From assembly GCF_003363135.1 (NCBI RefSeq), contig NZ_QRBB01000001.1, positions 496,001-560,000 on the forward strand: 64,000 nucleotides of DNA, in the 5' to 3' direction. This stretch comes from Alteriqipengyuania lutimaris (GTDB lineage: Bacteria > Pseudomonadota > Alphaproteobacteria > Sphingomonadales > Sphingomonadaceae). The position numbers and the translations under genes are program-made. The notes under the pieces were generated by a model. That model did no database searches. It was not told where the DNA came from and saw only the letters and a program-made list of their open reading frames with translations. Positions 14,684 to 22,923 of this stretch are shown one piece after another. Each line of letters opens with the position of its first letter. The stretch's first letter is position 1.

Positions 14684-17004
14684 TGGCCTACTGGCTTTGC
14701 GCACAGCGAAACGGGCAGGAAACCGACCACATCCAGCGCTTCGATCCACGCTTCTGGACGGTCAATTTCCCGCGGCCGATGATGACGAGCGTGGTCACCA
14801 CCGCGCCCGATGCGCTGCGGGTGACCTGCGAATTCCACCACGAAGGCGAGCTGGCGGGGCTGATCTGGGAAAGCGAGGACACGCTCGACCACCCGCTCCA
14901 CGCCTATGCGACCCATCGCGACTATGCGCACACGGTTCTCTCTTTCCGATGGCGCAGCGGCGGGGTGATCGCGCTCGATGCAGTGCACGGACCCACGCTG
15001 ACGATCGAAGGCCGCGATGCGAGCGGAAACCCGCGCGCCTGGTATGTGCGCCTGTGGAACTATGCCGAAGGGTCGCCCGAGGATGCACGGATCACGCTGG
15101 CTTTCTCCGCACTGGAAAGCGGGTTCACTCTCCCCGGCGAAGCGGTGCATCCGGGTGCCATCGATCGCATGTTCGTCTCGATCGCGCCGCCGGGATACGC
15201 GCCGGGCAGCACCGCGCAGCTGGCAGCGCGCGCCGACGGCTGGGTCGAGCTGAGCGAGATCGCCTGCGACGGCAGGCATGCCATGCTCGAAATCGGTGAC
15301 TGCATGCTGCCCGAGCATGGCGAGCAGATCGCCACCGCCTACGACGACAGCTTCAACCAGACGCCCGCGCGGCTCGTGCGCCAGATCCGCCACCTCGGCT
15401 ATCGCGGGCGCGTGGTCCACTATGTCGGGATGAGCCATTATTTCCGGCTCGAGCGGCTGGGCAATGCGCATTACGTCAGCCTCGCGGGCGGCGCGCTCAA
15501 CGATGCCTGCGCCGCATGGCATCGTGCCTATGCAGCCGAGGCGAAGGCGGGCGGCCTCGCGATCATCTGGTCGCTGTCCTACGAATTGTTCGACGCGCAT
15601 TGCTGGAACGACTGGAAGCAGCGCTCGCACGACGGCAGCCCGGCCCAGACCGGGTGGGTGCCGCCATCGGCGCTGCTCTCTCCGGCTCACGAAGGCGCCA
15701 TGGGCTATCTGCGGCAGGTCGCAGCCGCCTTCGTCGCGATTGCCGAGGACGCGGGGCTGCCGGTGCTGTTCCAGATCGGCGAGCCGTGGTGGTGGGTGAC
15801 CCCCGGCAGCTTTGCGCCGTGCCTCTACGACGATGCCGCGCGCACGGCTTTTGGGGGCAGTCCGCCGGTCATTTCCGACATGCGCGAGCCGCTCGATGCC
15901 GGACAGATCGCGCTGCTCGACCATGCCGGCGCGCTGCTTGCCGCCTCCACCGCCGCGCTGGCGCAGGCGGTTCGCGATGCGGCCAGCGGCCCGACCGAGA
16001 TCCTGCTGCTCGCCTTCACGCCGACCATCCTCGACGGGAAAATGCCCGAGATAGAGCGCGCGAACCTGCCGCTGGGCTGGGCCTGGCCTGCCTTCGACCG
16101 CTTGCAGCTCGAAGACTACGACTGGCTGACCGCAGGCGCCGATGCGCGCCGGCGCGCCGCCTACGATCATGTGGACGCGCGGCTCGGCTACCCGATCGAC
16201 CGGCAGGACTACTTCGCCGGCTTCGTGCTGCTGGCGGAGGATGCGCAGGCCTACTGGGCACGGATCGATGCGGCATTGAACGAGGCGCAGGCGCGCGGCG
16301 TGGAGCAGCGCTTCGTCTGGGCGCTGCCGCAGATCGCGCGCGACGGATACACCCGGCTCCGCCCACCCGAAGAGGACGATATGCGCAATTTCGACGATGT
16401 TTCCTATCCGCTGGCGCTGGGCACCGACACCGGCGTGAGCCCCGAATTCTCGACCTCGGTGCTGGTGACCGCCTCGGGGCACGAGCGGCGGACGGCGCAA
16501 TGGGCGGATGCGCGGCTGCGCTTCGATGTCGGCCCCGGCATCCGCTCCGACGCCGAACTCGCCACGCTGCTGGCATTCTTCCGCGCGCGCCACGGCCCGG
16601 CGCGCGGCTTTCGCCTGGCCGATCCGTTCGATCATTCCTCGGGCGCAGCGGTGCCGGAGCCGGGCGACCAGTTGCTCGGCACCGGCGATGGAGAGCGCAC
16701 GCGCTTCGCGCTGGGGAAGGCCTATGGCGAGGCACCCGAGCTGCAGATGCGCCGCATCACCCGGCCCCGTGCAGGCACGGTGCGGGTGGCCGTCGATGGT
16801 ACGGAGACGAGCGCCTTCACGCTCGATCCGCTCGGCGAGATCGTGCTCGACGCTCCGCCCGGGGAGGGCGCCGAGGTGCGCGCGGGCTTCCTGTTCGATG
16901 TGCCCGTGCGCTTTGCCGAGGATCGCCTTGCGATCAGCGCGGCGGGCTTCGCCGCGGGCCAGGCGCCGAGCGTGCCGCTGGTCGAAATCAGGGAAGCCAC
17001 ATGA
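14683..17004 (+). CDS. GTA g12: distal tail protein DUF2460 fused to a large N-terminal TIM-barrel-like part
   Basis: 773 residues. The C-terminal part from about 567 (MRNFDDVSYPLALGTDTGVSPEFSTSVLVTASG) to the end is the DUF2460 distal tail protein that is ~207 residues alone in RcGTA. The N-terminal ~566 residues are aromatic- and acid-rich, with YDDSFNQTPARLVRQIRHLGYRG and LFQIGEPWWWV segments that suggest a glycosidase-like barrel, possibly a tail-sheath or carbohydrate-binding extension. The join is marked by an in-frame ATG at 16381 with GAAGAGG six bases upstream, so a separate short product may also be made. The function of the N-terminal part is inferred only. Confidence 0.75.
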   Translation: MAYWLCAQRNGQETDHIQRFDPRFWTVNFPRPMMTSVVTTAPDALRVTCEFHHEGELAGLIWESEDTLDHPLHAYATHRDYAHTVLSFRWRSGGVIALDAVHGPTLTIEGRDASGNPRAWYVRLWNYAEGSPEDARITLAFSALESGFTLPGEAVHPGAIDRMFVSIAPPGYAPGSTAQLAARADGWVELSEIACDGRHAMLEIGDCMLPEHGEQIATAYDDSFNQTPARLVRQIRHLGYRGRVVHYVGMSHYFRLERLGNAHYVSLAGGALNDACAAWHRAYAAEAKAGGLAIIWSLSYELFDAHCWNDWKQRSHDGSPAQTGWVPPSALLSPAHEGAMGYLRQVAAAFVAIAEDAGLPVLFQIGEPWWWVTPGSFAPCLYDDAARTAFGGSPPVISDMREPLDAGQIALLDHAGALLAASTAALAQAVRDAASGPTEILLLAFTPTILDGKMPEIERANLPLGWAWPAFDRLQLEDYDWLTAGADARRRAAYDHVDARLGYPIDRQDYFAGFVLLAEDAQAYWARIDAALNEAQARGVEQRFVWALPQIARDGYTRLRPPEEDDMRNFDDVSYPLALGTDTGVSPEFSTSVLVTASGHERRTAQWADARLRFDVGPGIRSDAELATLLAFFRARHGPARGFRLADPFDHSSGAAVPEPGDQLLGTGDGERTRFALGKAYGEAPELQMRRITRPRAGTVRVAVDGTETSAFTLDPLGEIVLDAPPGEGAEVRAGFLFDVPVRFAEDRLAISAAGFAAGQAPSVPLVEIREAT
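16381..17004 (+). promoter_or_regulatory. Possible internal translation start for stand-alone g12
   Basis: The ATG at 16381 is preceded by GAAGAGGACGAT, a good Shine-Dalgarno at good spacing, and begins exactly at the DUF2460 domain. Translation from here gives 207 residues, about the size of RcGTA g12. Confidence 0.45.
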
Positions 17005-17816
17005 GCGCGCCCGCAGGCGAAGACCGCCTCGATACCCGCGCCTTCTTCTGGCGGATCGAGCGGCGCGACGGCGTGGCGCTGGGTTTCACCAGCCACGACC
17101 GCGACCTGCAGCTCGACTGGCTGGCGCTGCGCGCCGCGCCCGGCATCCGCCCCGCCGCGCTGCGATCGACCACCGATGTCACGCGCGACGATGCGCAGAT
17201 GGAGGGCGCGCTGACGCACGATGCCATCTCGGCGCGCGACCTTGCCGCCGGGCGCTTCGACGGGGCGGCGGTCAGCGTAGGCACCATCGATTGGCAGAGC
17301 GGCGAGGCGGAAGTGCTGTTTCGCGGTGCCATCGGCCAGACGGAAGCAGAGGAAGACGGGTTTTCCGCCGAACTGCGCTCGCTCAAATCCGCGCTCGAAT
17401 TCGATCCGGTCCCGCGTACCAGCCCGGGCTGCCGCGCGCGTTTCTGTGGGCCGGGCTGCAATCTCTCGCCCGCGCGTTTCCAGCGCGAGGCGTCGGTCGC
17501 CGCGCTCGATCGCTCGACCGACAGCGTCACCTTCGAGGGGATCGCGGCAGGCGATGTCCTGTTCGGCGGGCTGCGCTGGCTGGATGGCCCCGCCACCGGA
17601 CTGCGCCACGCGATCATCGCCCAAGAGGATGGCGCGCTCGTGCTCGACGGGGCCATCCCGCAAGGCGTCGGCGCCGACACGCGCGCGCAATTGCGCGAAG
17701 GCTGCGACCGCACGATCGCGACCTGTTCGACGCGCTTCGGCAATGCGGTGAACTTTCGGGGCGAGCCCTTTCTGCCGGGCAATGATCTCGTCGCACGCTA
17801 CCCCTCGCGCAGCTGA
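17001..17816 (+). CDS. GTA g13: hub protein (DUF2163), probable Fe-S binding
   Basis: 271 residues from the ATG overlapping the g12 stop. DUF2163 plus the C-terminal phage BR0599-like domain. Five cysteines lie at 144, 149, 153, 235 and 242, four or five of which match the conserved set that holds an iron-sulfur cluster in the RcGTA hub. The C-terminal STRFGNAVNFRGEPFLPG motif is family-specific. The trimeric hub joins the tail tube to the baseplate. Confidence 0.87.
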   Translation: MSAPAGEDRLDTRAFFWRIERRDGVALGFTSHDRDLQLDWLALRAAPGIRPAALRSTTDVTRDDAQMEGALTHDAISARDLAAGRFDGAAVSVGTIDWQSGEAEVLFRGAIGQTEAEEDGFSAELRSLKSALEFDPVPRTSPGCRARFCGPGCNLSPARFQREASVAALDRSTDSVTFEGIAAGDVLFGGLRWLDGPATGLRHAIIAQEDGALVLDGAIPQGVGADTRAQLREGCDRTIATCSTRFGNAVNFRGEPFLPGNDLVARYPSRS

Positions 17817-17826
17817 GCGTCTTGGC

Positions 17827-18261
17827 ATGACCTCGGCACTTGCCGCCGCGGCACGCGGCCTCGTCGGCACGCCCTTCCGCCTGCAGGGGCGCGATCCCGC
17901 CACCGGGCTGGACTGCGTCGGACTGGTGCTCGCCAGTCTGGCACAGGTTGGCGTGCGCCTCGACCTGCCCGCCGACTACCGCCCCCGGCGGCGCAGCTTC
18001 GTCATTCCTGAAGTGGCCCTCCTCAATGCCGGACTGATCGCAGTCACCGGGCTTCATGGAAGTGGCGACATCCTGCTTCTGCGCACCGCACCGGCGCAGG
18101 TACATGCCGCGATCGCGCATGACGGGGCGAGTGTCATCCACGCGCATGCCGGGCTGGGGCGCGTGGTTCTCGGCCCGATACCGCCCGACTGGCCCACCAT
18201 CGCCGCGTGGCGGCTCGCACCCCTTTCTGCCCTCAAGGAGACACCCCAATGGCCACGCTGA
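17827..18261 (+). CDS. GTA g14: NlpC/P60 cell-wall peptidase
   Basis: 144 residues from the ATG at 17827, which directly precedes the fold (ALAAAARGLVGTPFRLQGRD); an ATG at 17782 would overlap g13. Catalytic Cys30 in LDCVG and His93 in VHAAIAHDG are visible. The enzyme likely cuts peptidoglycan cross-links so that the GTA tail can reach the inner membrane. It overlaps g15 by 13 bases. Confidence 0.87.
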   Translation: MTSALAAAARGLVGTPFRLQGRDPATGLDCVGLVLASLAQVGVRLDLPADYRPRRRSFVIPEVALLNAGLIAVTGLHGSGDILLLRTAPAQVHAAIAHDGASVIHAHAGLGRVVLGPIPPDWPTIAAWRLAPLSALKETPQWPR

Positions 18262-20426
18262 TCCTTTCCGCCGTCGGCACGGCGGTCGGCGGACCGATCG
18301 GCGGCGCGGTCGGCGCGCTGCTCGGCCGCGCGGTCGATGGCGCCGTCCTCGGGGAGCCGACCCGCGAAGGGCCGAGGCTGACCGAACTCGCGGTGACCAC
18401 GTCGAGTTACGGGCAGGCGGTGCCGCGCGTCTACGGGTCGATGCGGCTGCCCGGAACGATCGTCTGGGCGACCGACCTCGTCGAAAGCAGCGAGACGAGC
18501 GGCAGGAAGGGTCAGCCGAAGACGAGGACCTACAGCTATTCGATCTCCTTCGCGGTGGCACTGTCGAGCCGGCCGATCGCATCGCTCGGACGCATCTGGG
18601 CCGATGGGGCGCTGCTGCGCGGGAGCGCCGGAGACCTCAAGGTCGGGGGGAGGATGCGGCTCTATGCCGGGCACGGCGACGAGCCGCCCGATCCGCTGAT
18701 CGCAGCGGACATGGGCGCGCAGACCGTCGCCTTTCGCGGCCTCGCGCTCGCGGTGTTCGAGGATCTGGAGCTGGCAAGCTTCGGCAACCGCATCCCTGCG
18801 CTGAGCTTCGAAGTGCATGCACCGCCCGGCACGATCGACCTCGCCGCGCTCGTGCCCGAAATCGATTTCGCACCGCTCAGCTCGGCGCCGCTCACGGGCC
18901 TCGCAGGATTTGCGGATTACGGCGGCACGCGGTCGAGCCTGCTGCAAGACCTCGGCCGGATTTACCCGATCGCCGTCACATCGACCGCTGCCGGCCTGCT
19001 GATATCGCAGGAAAGACCGGCCGCCCCGGCAATGCTCCCGGCTGCGATTGTCGGTCGCGAGGGGGGTGAGGATCGCGCGGTGCCGGTCGTGCGTCGGAGC
19101 GGCACTGGTGATGAGGCGCCGACGGGGCTGCGCTATTACGACGCGGCGCGCGATTTCCAGCCCTCGCAGCAGCTCGCGCCAGCGGCGTCGGGCATGCAAG
19201 GCATGGCCATCGAATTTCCCGGCGTCTTCACCGCAGAGACCGCCCGGGCGCGGATTGCCGACGTCCGGCGCCGCGCGCTCACCAGGCGCGAGACCCTGTC
19301 CTATCGTATCGGCACGCCCAGCGCCGAATATGCGCCCGGGCGCTGCGTCCGTCGAATTGGCGACAACAGGATGTGGTTCATCCGCAGTGCCGATTGGCAT
19401 GCGGACGGCGTCGACCTGCATCTCGAAAGGATCGTCGCGGACGTGGACAGCGCTTCGATTGCCGATCCCGGTACCGCTCTGGGTCCGGCGGACGAGCAGG
19501 CGGGCGCGATCGTCCTGCGCTATTTCGAGCTGCCGTGGGACGGCATGGGCACCGGCACGGTCCCGCAGCGCTTCGCCGCCGTGAGCATGTCGGGCGTGCG
19601 CAGCAGCATCGCCCTGCTTGGGGTCGAGAACGATGCGCTGGTGCCACTGGGAATTTCGGCACGCGGCGATGCGGTGCAGGGGCAGAGCCTGACGGCCCTC
19701 AGCGGATCGCCGGGCCTCCTGTTCGAACCCGAAGCCACCCTCGACGTGATGCTTTCCAGCGTGGCCGATCGTCTTCTCTCGGTCGAAGAACGCGCGCTGC
19801 TGGACGGGGCGAACCGCCTGTTGCTGGGGGAGGAAATTCTGCAATTCCGTTTCGCCCTTCCCCTCGGGGGCGGCGCATGGCGCCTTTCCGGTCTGCTGCG
19901 CGGGCGCGGAGGGACCGAGCATCACGCCGCAGCGGGCCACGCGCCGGGCGTGCCGGCCGTGCTGCTCGATTCCGCGCTCATCGCGCTCGGGCAGGAAGAT
20001 TATGCCGAGATCGGGGCGCAGAGCGGACTGGCGCATTCGGAACCGGTCTACGCCAGGCTCGCCTCACCCGGCCGCAGCATGCGCCCCCTGCCGCCAGTCC
20101 ACCTCAAGCATCTGATGGCCGAAAACGGCGACCCGCTGTGGCGCTGGGTCCGGCGCGCACGCGGAGCATGGCGCTGGCTCGATGGCGTCGACGCCCCGCT
20201 GAACGAGGAAAGCGAAGCCTACCGCGTCGGACTGGGGCCCGAAGACAGCCCGCACGCCAAGTGGGACGTTGCCGAAGCCCGCTTTTCGCTCCCCGCCGCC
20301 GAGTGGGAGAACTTGCAGGGGGCATATCCTGCTGCCCCGCTCTGGGTCCGGCAGATCGGCACCCATGCGCTCTCCCGACCCACGCTCCTGCCATCCCGAT
20401 CCACTGCTCCGGAGACCCGCCCATGA
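18249..20426 (+). CDS. GTA g15: tail tip / megatron protein (phage J-like)
   Basis: 725 residues from the ATG at 18249. N-terminal Gly-rich hydrophobic segment (AVGTAVGGPIGGAVGALLGRAVDG), then the RcGTA-type tip core with YGQAVPRVYGSMRLPGTIVWA and SYSISFAVALS, and a C-terminal beta-rich part with GGGAWRLSGLLRGRGGTE. RcGTA g15 is ~1,300 residues, so this version is roughly half the length; the receptor-binding module may be moved to the separate DUF2793 protein. Its stop overlaps that gene. Confidence 0.85.
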   Translation: MATLILSAVGTAVGGPIGGAVGALLGRAVDGAVLGEPTREGPRLTELAVTTSSYGQAVPRVYGSMRLPGTIVWATDLVESSETSGRKGQPKTRTYSYSISFAVALSSRPIASLGRIWADGALLRGSAGDLKVGGRMRLYAGHGDEPPDPLIAADMGAQTVAFRGLALAVFEDLELASFGNRIPALSFEVHAPPGTIDLAALVPEIDFAPLSSAPLTGLAGFADYGGTRSSLLQDLGRIYPIAVTSTAAGLLISQERPAAPAMLPAAIVGREGGEDRAVPVVRRSGTGDEAPTGLRYYDAARDFQPSQQLAPAASGMQGMAIEFPGVFTAETARARIADVRRRALTRRETLSYRIGTPSAEYAPGRCVRRIGDNRMWFIRSADWHADGVDLHLERIVADVDSASIADPGTALGPADEQAGAIVLRYFELPWDGMGTGTVPQRFAAVSMSGVRSSIALLGVENDALVPLGISARGDAVQGQSLTALSGSPGLLFEPEATLDVMLSSVADRLLSVEERALLDGANRLLLGEEILQFRFALPLGGGAWRLSGLLRGRGGTEHHAAAGHAPGVPAVLLDSALIALGQEDYAEIGAQSGLAHSEPVYARLASPGRSMRPLPPVHLKHLMAENGDPLWRWVRRARGAWRWLDGVDAPLNEESEAYRVGLGPEDSPHAKWDVAEARFSLPAAEWENLQGAYPAAPLWVRQIGTHALSRPTLLPSRSTAPETRP

Positions 20427-20875
20427 CCACCCCGCTCACGTTCACCGGCCGTACCGCACACGCCGACCTGCCCTTTCTCTTTGCCGGTCAGGCGCAGAAG
20501 GAGGCGAGCGTCAACGAAGCGCTCGCGCGCATCGACGCGCTTCTTTCCCCCTCGGTCGAGGGCGAGGCGAGCATGCCGCCGGCAGACCCGGCGGACGGGG
20601 AGGGCTGGATCGTCGGCCCGAGTGCGCAGGGCCTCTGGGACGGGCGCGATACGCAACTGGCGTTTCATGCGGCCGGCACATGGCTGTTCGCCGTGCCCCG
20701 CGAAGGCCAGCGGGTGTTCGACCGGTCCAGCGGCTGCCTTCGCGTCTGGCGCGATGGCTGGCTGGCGCTTGTCCTGCCTCCCGCGCCCGAGGGCGGGGCG
20801 CTTGTCGATACGGAGGCGAGGGCGGCATTGGCGGCGCTTGTCGAGGGGCTTCGCTCAACCGGTTGGGGCTCTTGA
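20423..20875 (+). CDS. GTA tail fibre-like protein (DUF2793)
   Basis: 150 residues from the ATG overlapping the g15 stop. DUF2793 motif LPFLFAGQAQKEASVNEALARIDALL at the start, followed by WIVGPSAQGLWDGRDTQLAFHAAGTWLFAVP. In Rhodobacter the DUF2793 GTA fibre is encoded far from the main cluster; here it closes the cluster and is translationally coupled to the tip gene. It probably binds host surface polysaccharide. Confidence 0.8.
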   Translation: MTTPLTFTGRTAHADLPFLFAGQAQKEASVNEALARIDALLSPSVEGEASMPPADPADGEGWIVGPSAQGLWDGRDTQLAFHAAGTWLFAVPREGQRVFDRSSGCLRVWRDGWLALVLPPAPEGGALVDTEARAALAALVEGLRSTGWGS

Positions 20876-20892
20876 ACGGTTCCGGGAACCGT
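20876..20892 (+). terminator. Palindrome at the end of the GTA cluster
   Basis: ACGGTTCCGGGAACCGT directly follows the stop codon of the last GTA gene. It can form a 7-bp stem with a 3-base loop but lacks a U-run, so termination would be weak or Rho-assisted. The remaining ~200 bases to the OmpA start hold its leader (a G-rich hairpin near 21046-21066 and AAGGGGA before the ATG) and no gene. Confidence 0.35.
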
Positions 20893-21093
20893 CGCGGACA
20901 CAAGACGTTGGCAGCACGGGAGGAACAGGGTTGCACCCGGCTTCCGTAAAAATCGCCCTTGCTTCTGAGGCAATCGTGCAACAGTGTCTTCGCTTTGCTT
21001 GAACGAAGGCCTGTCGGCTTGCCTCGGAACTGGGGAAAAGTTAAGTGGGGGCCTCCTGGTGGCTCCCAATCATAACAAAGGGGATTTTCAGTA

Positions 21094-22206
21094 ATGCGCA
21101 ATATCGTCATCGGAATGGCGATGGCTTCGACGATGCTCGCATCGCCGGCACTTGCACGCGAAGACTCGTTCTACGTGCAGGTTGAAGGTGGTCCGATGCT
21201 GGTCGAGGACATCGATTTCGCCGTGAATGGCGTCGACAGCGGTGTGATTGCCGACTACGACTCCGGTTACGACTTCGGTGGTCTGGTTGGCTACGATTTC
21301 GGCCCGGTCCGTCTCGAAGCCGAAGGCAGCTTCCGCGAAGCGGATCTCAGCGAACTCAATGTCGGCACGCAGGGTTTCCCCGTCGCTGCCGGCACCGCGC
21401 CCGCAGGCCTTTACCCGGCGACCGGTTTCGCCAACTCGCTTAGCTTCATGGTCAACGGTCTCGCCGACTTCGGCGACGACGATGGCCTGCAGGGCTTCGT
21501 GGGTGGTGGTGTCGGTGTTGCCCGCACCAAGGTCAACGCCGCCGCCGAGCTCAGCGGTCCCGCCGCGATCGACGATTCGGACACCGGCTTCGCGTGGCAG
21601 ATCCTTGCGGGCGTGCGCGCTCCGCTGACCGATCGTATCGACGCCGGCCTGAAGTATCGCTTCTACAACGCCGAGAACGTTGATCTCGTCAACATCGTCG
21701 GCGACACCATGGAAGGCCGTTTCCGCTCGCACTCGCTGCTCGGAACGCTGACCTACAACTTCGGCGAGCCGGCTGCACCGCCGCCCCCGCCGCCGCCGCC
21801 GCCGCCGCCTCCGCCCCCGCCGCCCCCGCCGCCTCCGCCGCCGCCTGCGGTGCAGTGCAACACGGGGCCGTACATCGTGTTCTTCAACTGGGATCGTTCG
21901 GACATCACGCCGGAAGCGGCTTCGGTGCTCAACAACGCGATCTCGGCTTACCAGAACTGCGGCAACGCTTCGGTGATGCTCGCCGGTTACACCGACCGTT
22001 CGGGTACCGTGCAGTACAACCTCGGCCTCGCGGCACGTCGTAACGCTTCGGTCCGCGAGTACATGAGCGGTCGCGGCGTTCCCGATGGTCGCATCAGCAG
22101 CGAAGCCTTCGGCGAAGCGAACCCCCGCGTTCCCACCGCCGACGGTGTCCGCGAACTGCAGAACCGCCGGGTGGAAATCACCTACGGTCCGGGTTCGGGC
22201 ATGTAA
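21094..22206 (+). CDS. OmpA-type outer-membrane protein with beta-barrel, polyproline linker and OmpA domain
   Basis: 370 residues. Signal peptide MRNIVIGMAMASTMLASPALA, an 8-strand-type beta-barrel (about 22-225), 23 consecutive prolines, then an OmpA/MotB peptidoglycan-binding domain with the motif FNWDRSDITPEAASVL and the NLGLAARRNASVREYM segment. It anchors the outer membrane to peptidoglycan and is probably very abundant: strong ribosome site, codon use rich in preferred codons, and an own terminator. The uninterrupted proline run implies EF-P-dependent translation. Confidence 0.92.
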   Translation: MRNIVIGMAMASTMLASPALAREDSFYVQVEGGPMLVEDIDFAVNGVDSGVIADYDSGYDFGGLVGYDFGPVRLEAEGSFREADLSELNVGTQGFPVAAGTAPAGLYPATGFANSLSFMVNGLADFGDDDGLQGFVGGGVGVARTKVNAAAELSGPAAIDDSDTGFAWQILAGVRAPLTDRIDAGLKYRFYNAENVDLVNIVGDTMEGRFRSHSLLGTLTYNFGEPAAPPPPPPPPPPPPPPPPPPPPPPPAVQCNTGPYIVFFNWDRSDITPEAASVLNNAISAYQNCGNASVMLAGYTDRSGTVQYNLGLAARRNASVREYMSGRGVPDGRISSEAFGEANPRVPTADGVRELQNRRVEITYGPGSGM

Positions 22207-22235
22207 TCGAGCGGTTCACCGCTACGAAATCGAAA

Positions 22236-22262
22236 GGGGCCGGAGCAATCCGGCCCCTTTTT
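22236..22262 (+). terminator. Intrinsic terminator of the OmpA gene
   Basis: GGGGCCGG (22236-22243), loop AGCAAT, CCGGCCCC (22250-22257), TTTTT (22258-22262). A classical Rho-independent terminator. Confidence 0.9.
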
Positions 22263-22293
22263 CGTTGGGCGGGTAGAAGAAGGAGAACCGCAC

Positions 22294-22839
22294 ATGATCA
22301 ACCCGATCGCCACTGGCCTGAAGGCCGCCGCCGTCATCGCTCCCGCCTGCCTGCTCGCCGCCTGCGCCACCACCTCCCCCATGGATGGCGGCACGGTCGC
22401 CACCGCCGACCTTGTTGACCGCAGCGGCTCCCCGATGGGAGAGGCGCGGTTGATGCGGATCGGGGATTCGCTCGAACTGGCGGTTACGGCCCGCGGCCTC
22501 GAACCGGGCGAGCATGGCTTCCATCTCCACACGACCGGTCGCTGCCAGGTGCCCGACTTCACCTCCGCTGGCGGGCACCTCAATCCCACGAACGAGGGCC
22601 ACGGACTGCTGGACGACGATGGCAGCCACCTGGGCGATCTGCCCAACCTCGAAGTGCGCGCCAACGGCACCGCGAGCGTGCAGGTGCCCATTCGCGGCAT
22701 GCGCTCCACCGTGATGGACCAGATTTTCGATAGCGACGGCACTGCCATCGTGATCCACGCCGATCCCGACGATGGCCGCACAGATCCCTCGGGCAATGCC
22801 GGAAACCGCATGGCCTGCGGCGTGCTGATGCGCAGCTGA
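22294..22839 (+). CDS. sodC: Cu/Zn superoxide dismutase, lipoprotein form
   Basis: 181 residues. A lipobox LLAAC puts the lipidated Cys at 24, so the enzyme is anchored in the periplasm, probably at the outer membrane. Copper ligands His77, His79, His95 and His155, zinc ligands His95, His103, His112 and Asp115, and the disulfide pair Cys84-Cys175 are all present. The catalytic Arg of the last loop fits NR at 171-172. It dismutates superoxide in the envelope. Flanked on both sides by strong terminators, so monocistronic. Confidence 0.9.
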   Translation: MINPIATGLKAAAVIAPACLLAACATTSPMDGGTVATADLVDRSGSPMGEARLMRIGDSLELAVTARGLEPGEHGFHLHTTGRCQVPDFTSAGGHLNPTNEGHGLLDDDGSHLGDLPNLEVRANGTASVQVPIRGMRSTVMDQIFDSDGTAIVIHADPDDGRTDPSGNAGNRMACGVLMRS

Positions 22840-22872
22840 GGCAATTTCGCGCGCACCCCACGCGCCACAAAC

Positions 22873-22909
22873 GGGCGGCCTCTCCTTCCTGGAGGGGCCG
22901 CCCCTTTTT
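22873..22909. terminator. Terminator between convergent sodC and MFS genes
   Basis: GGGCGGCCTCTCC (22873-22885), loop TTCCT, GGAGGGGCCGCCC (22891-22903), then C and TTTTT. The 13-bp stem has one G-U pair. It serves sodC clearly; the minus-strand side lacks a U-run. Confidence 0.88.
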
Positions 22910-22923
22910 GTTGGAGGAGCTGC

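Noticed and set aside
14479..16635. 718-residue open frame on the minus strand opposite the GTA tail genes
   Set aside because: It mirrors the g11/g12 coding frames, is of biased composition and has no domain. High G+C makes long antisense frames common.
18054..20036. 660-residue open frame on the minus strand opposite g15
   Set aside because: Shadow of the g15 frame; no recognisable domain and inconsistent with the tightly coupled plus-strand genes.
5507..20875. Active prophage
   Set aside because: No integrase, repressor, replication or lysis genes and no attachment sites. Gene order and small tape measure match an RcGTA-type gene transfer agent.
21753..21935. Poly-Gly ORF on the minus strand
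   Set aside because: It is the reverse reading of the OmpA polyproline linker.
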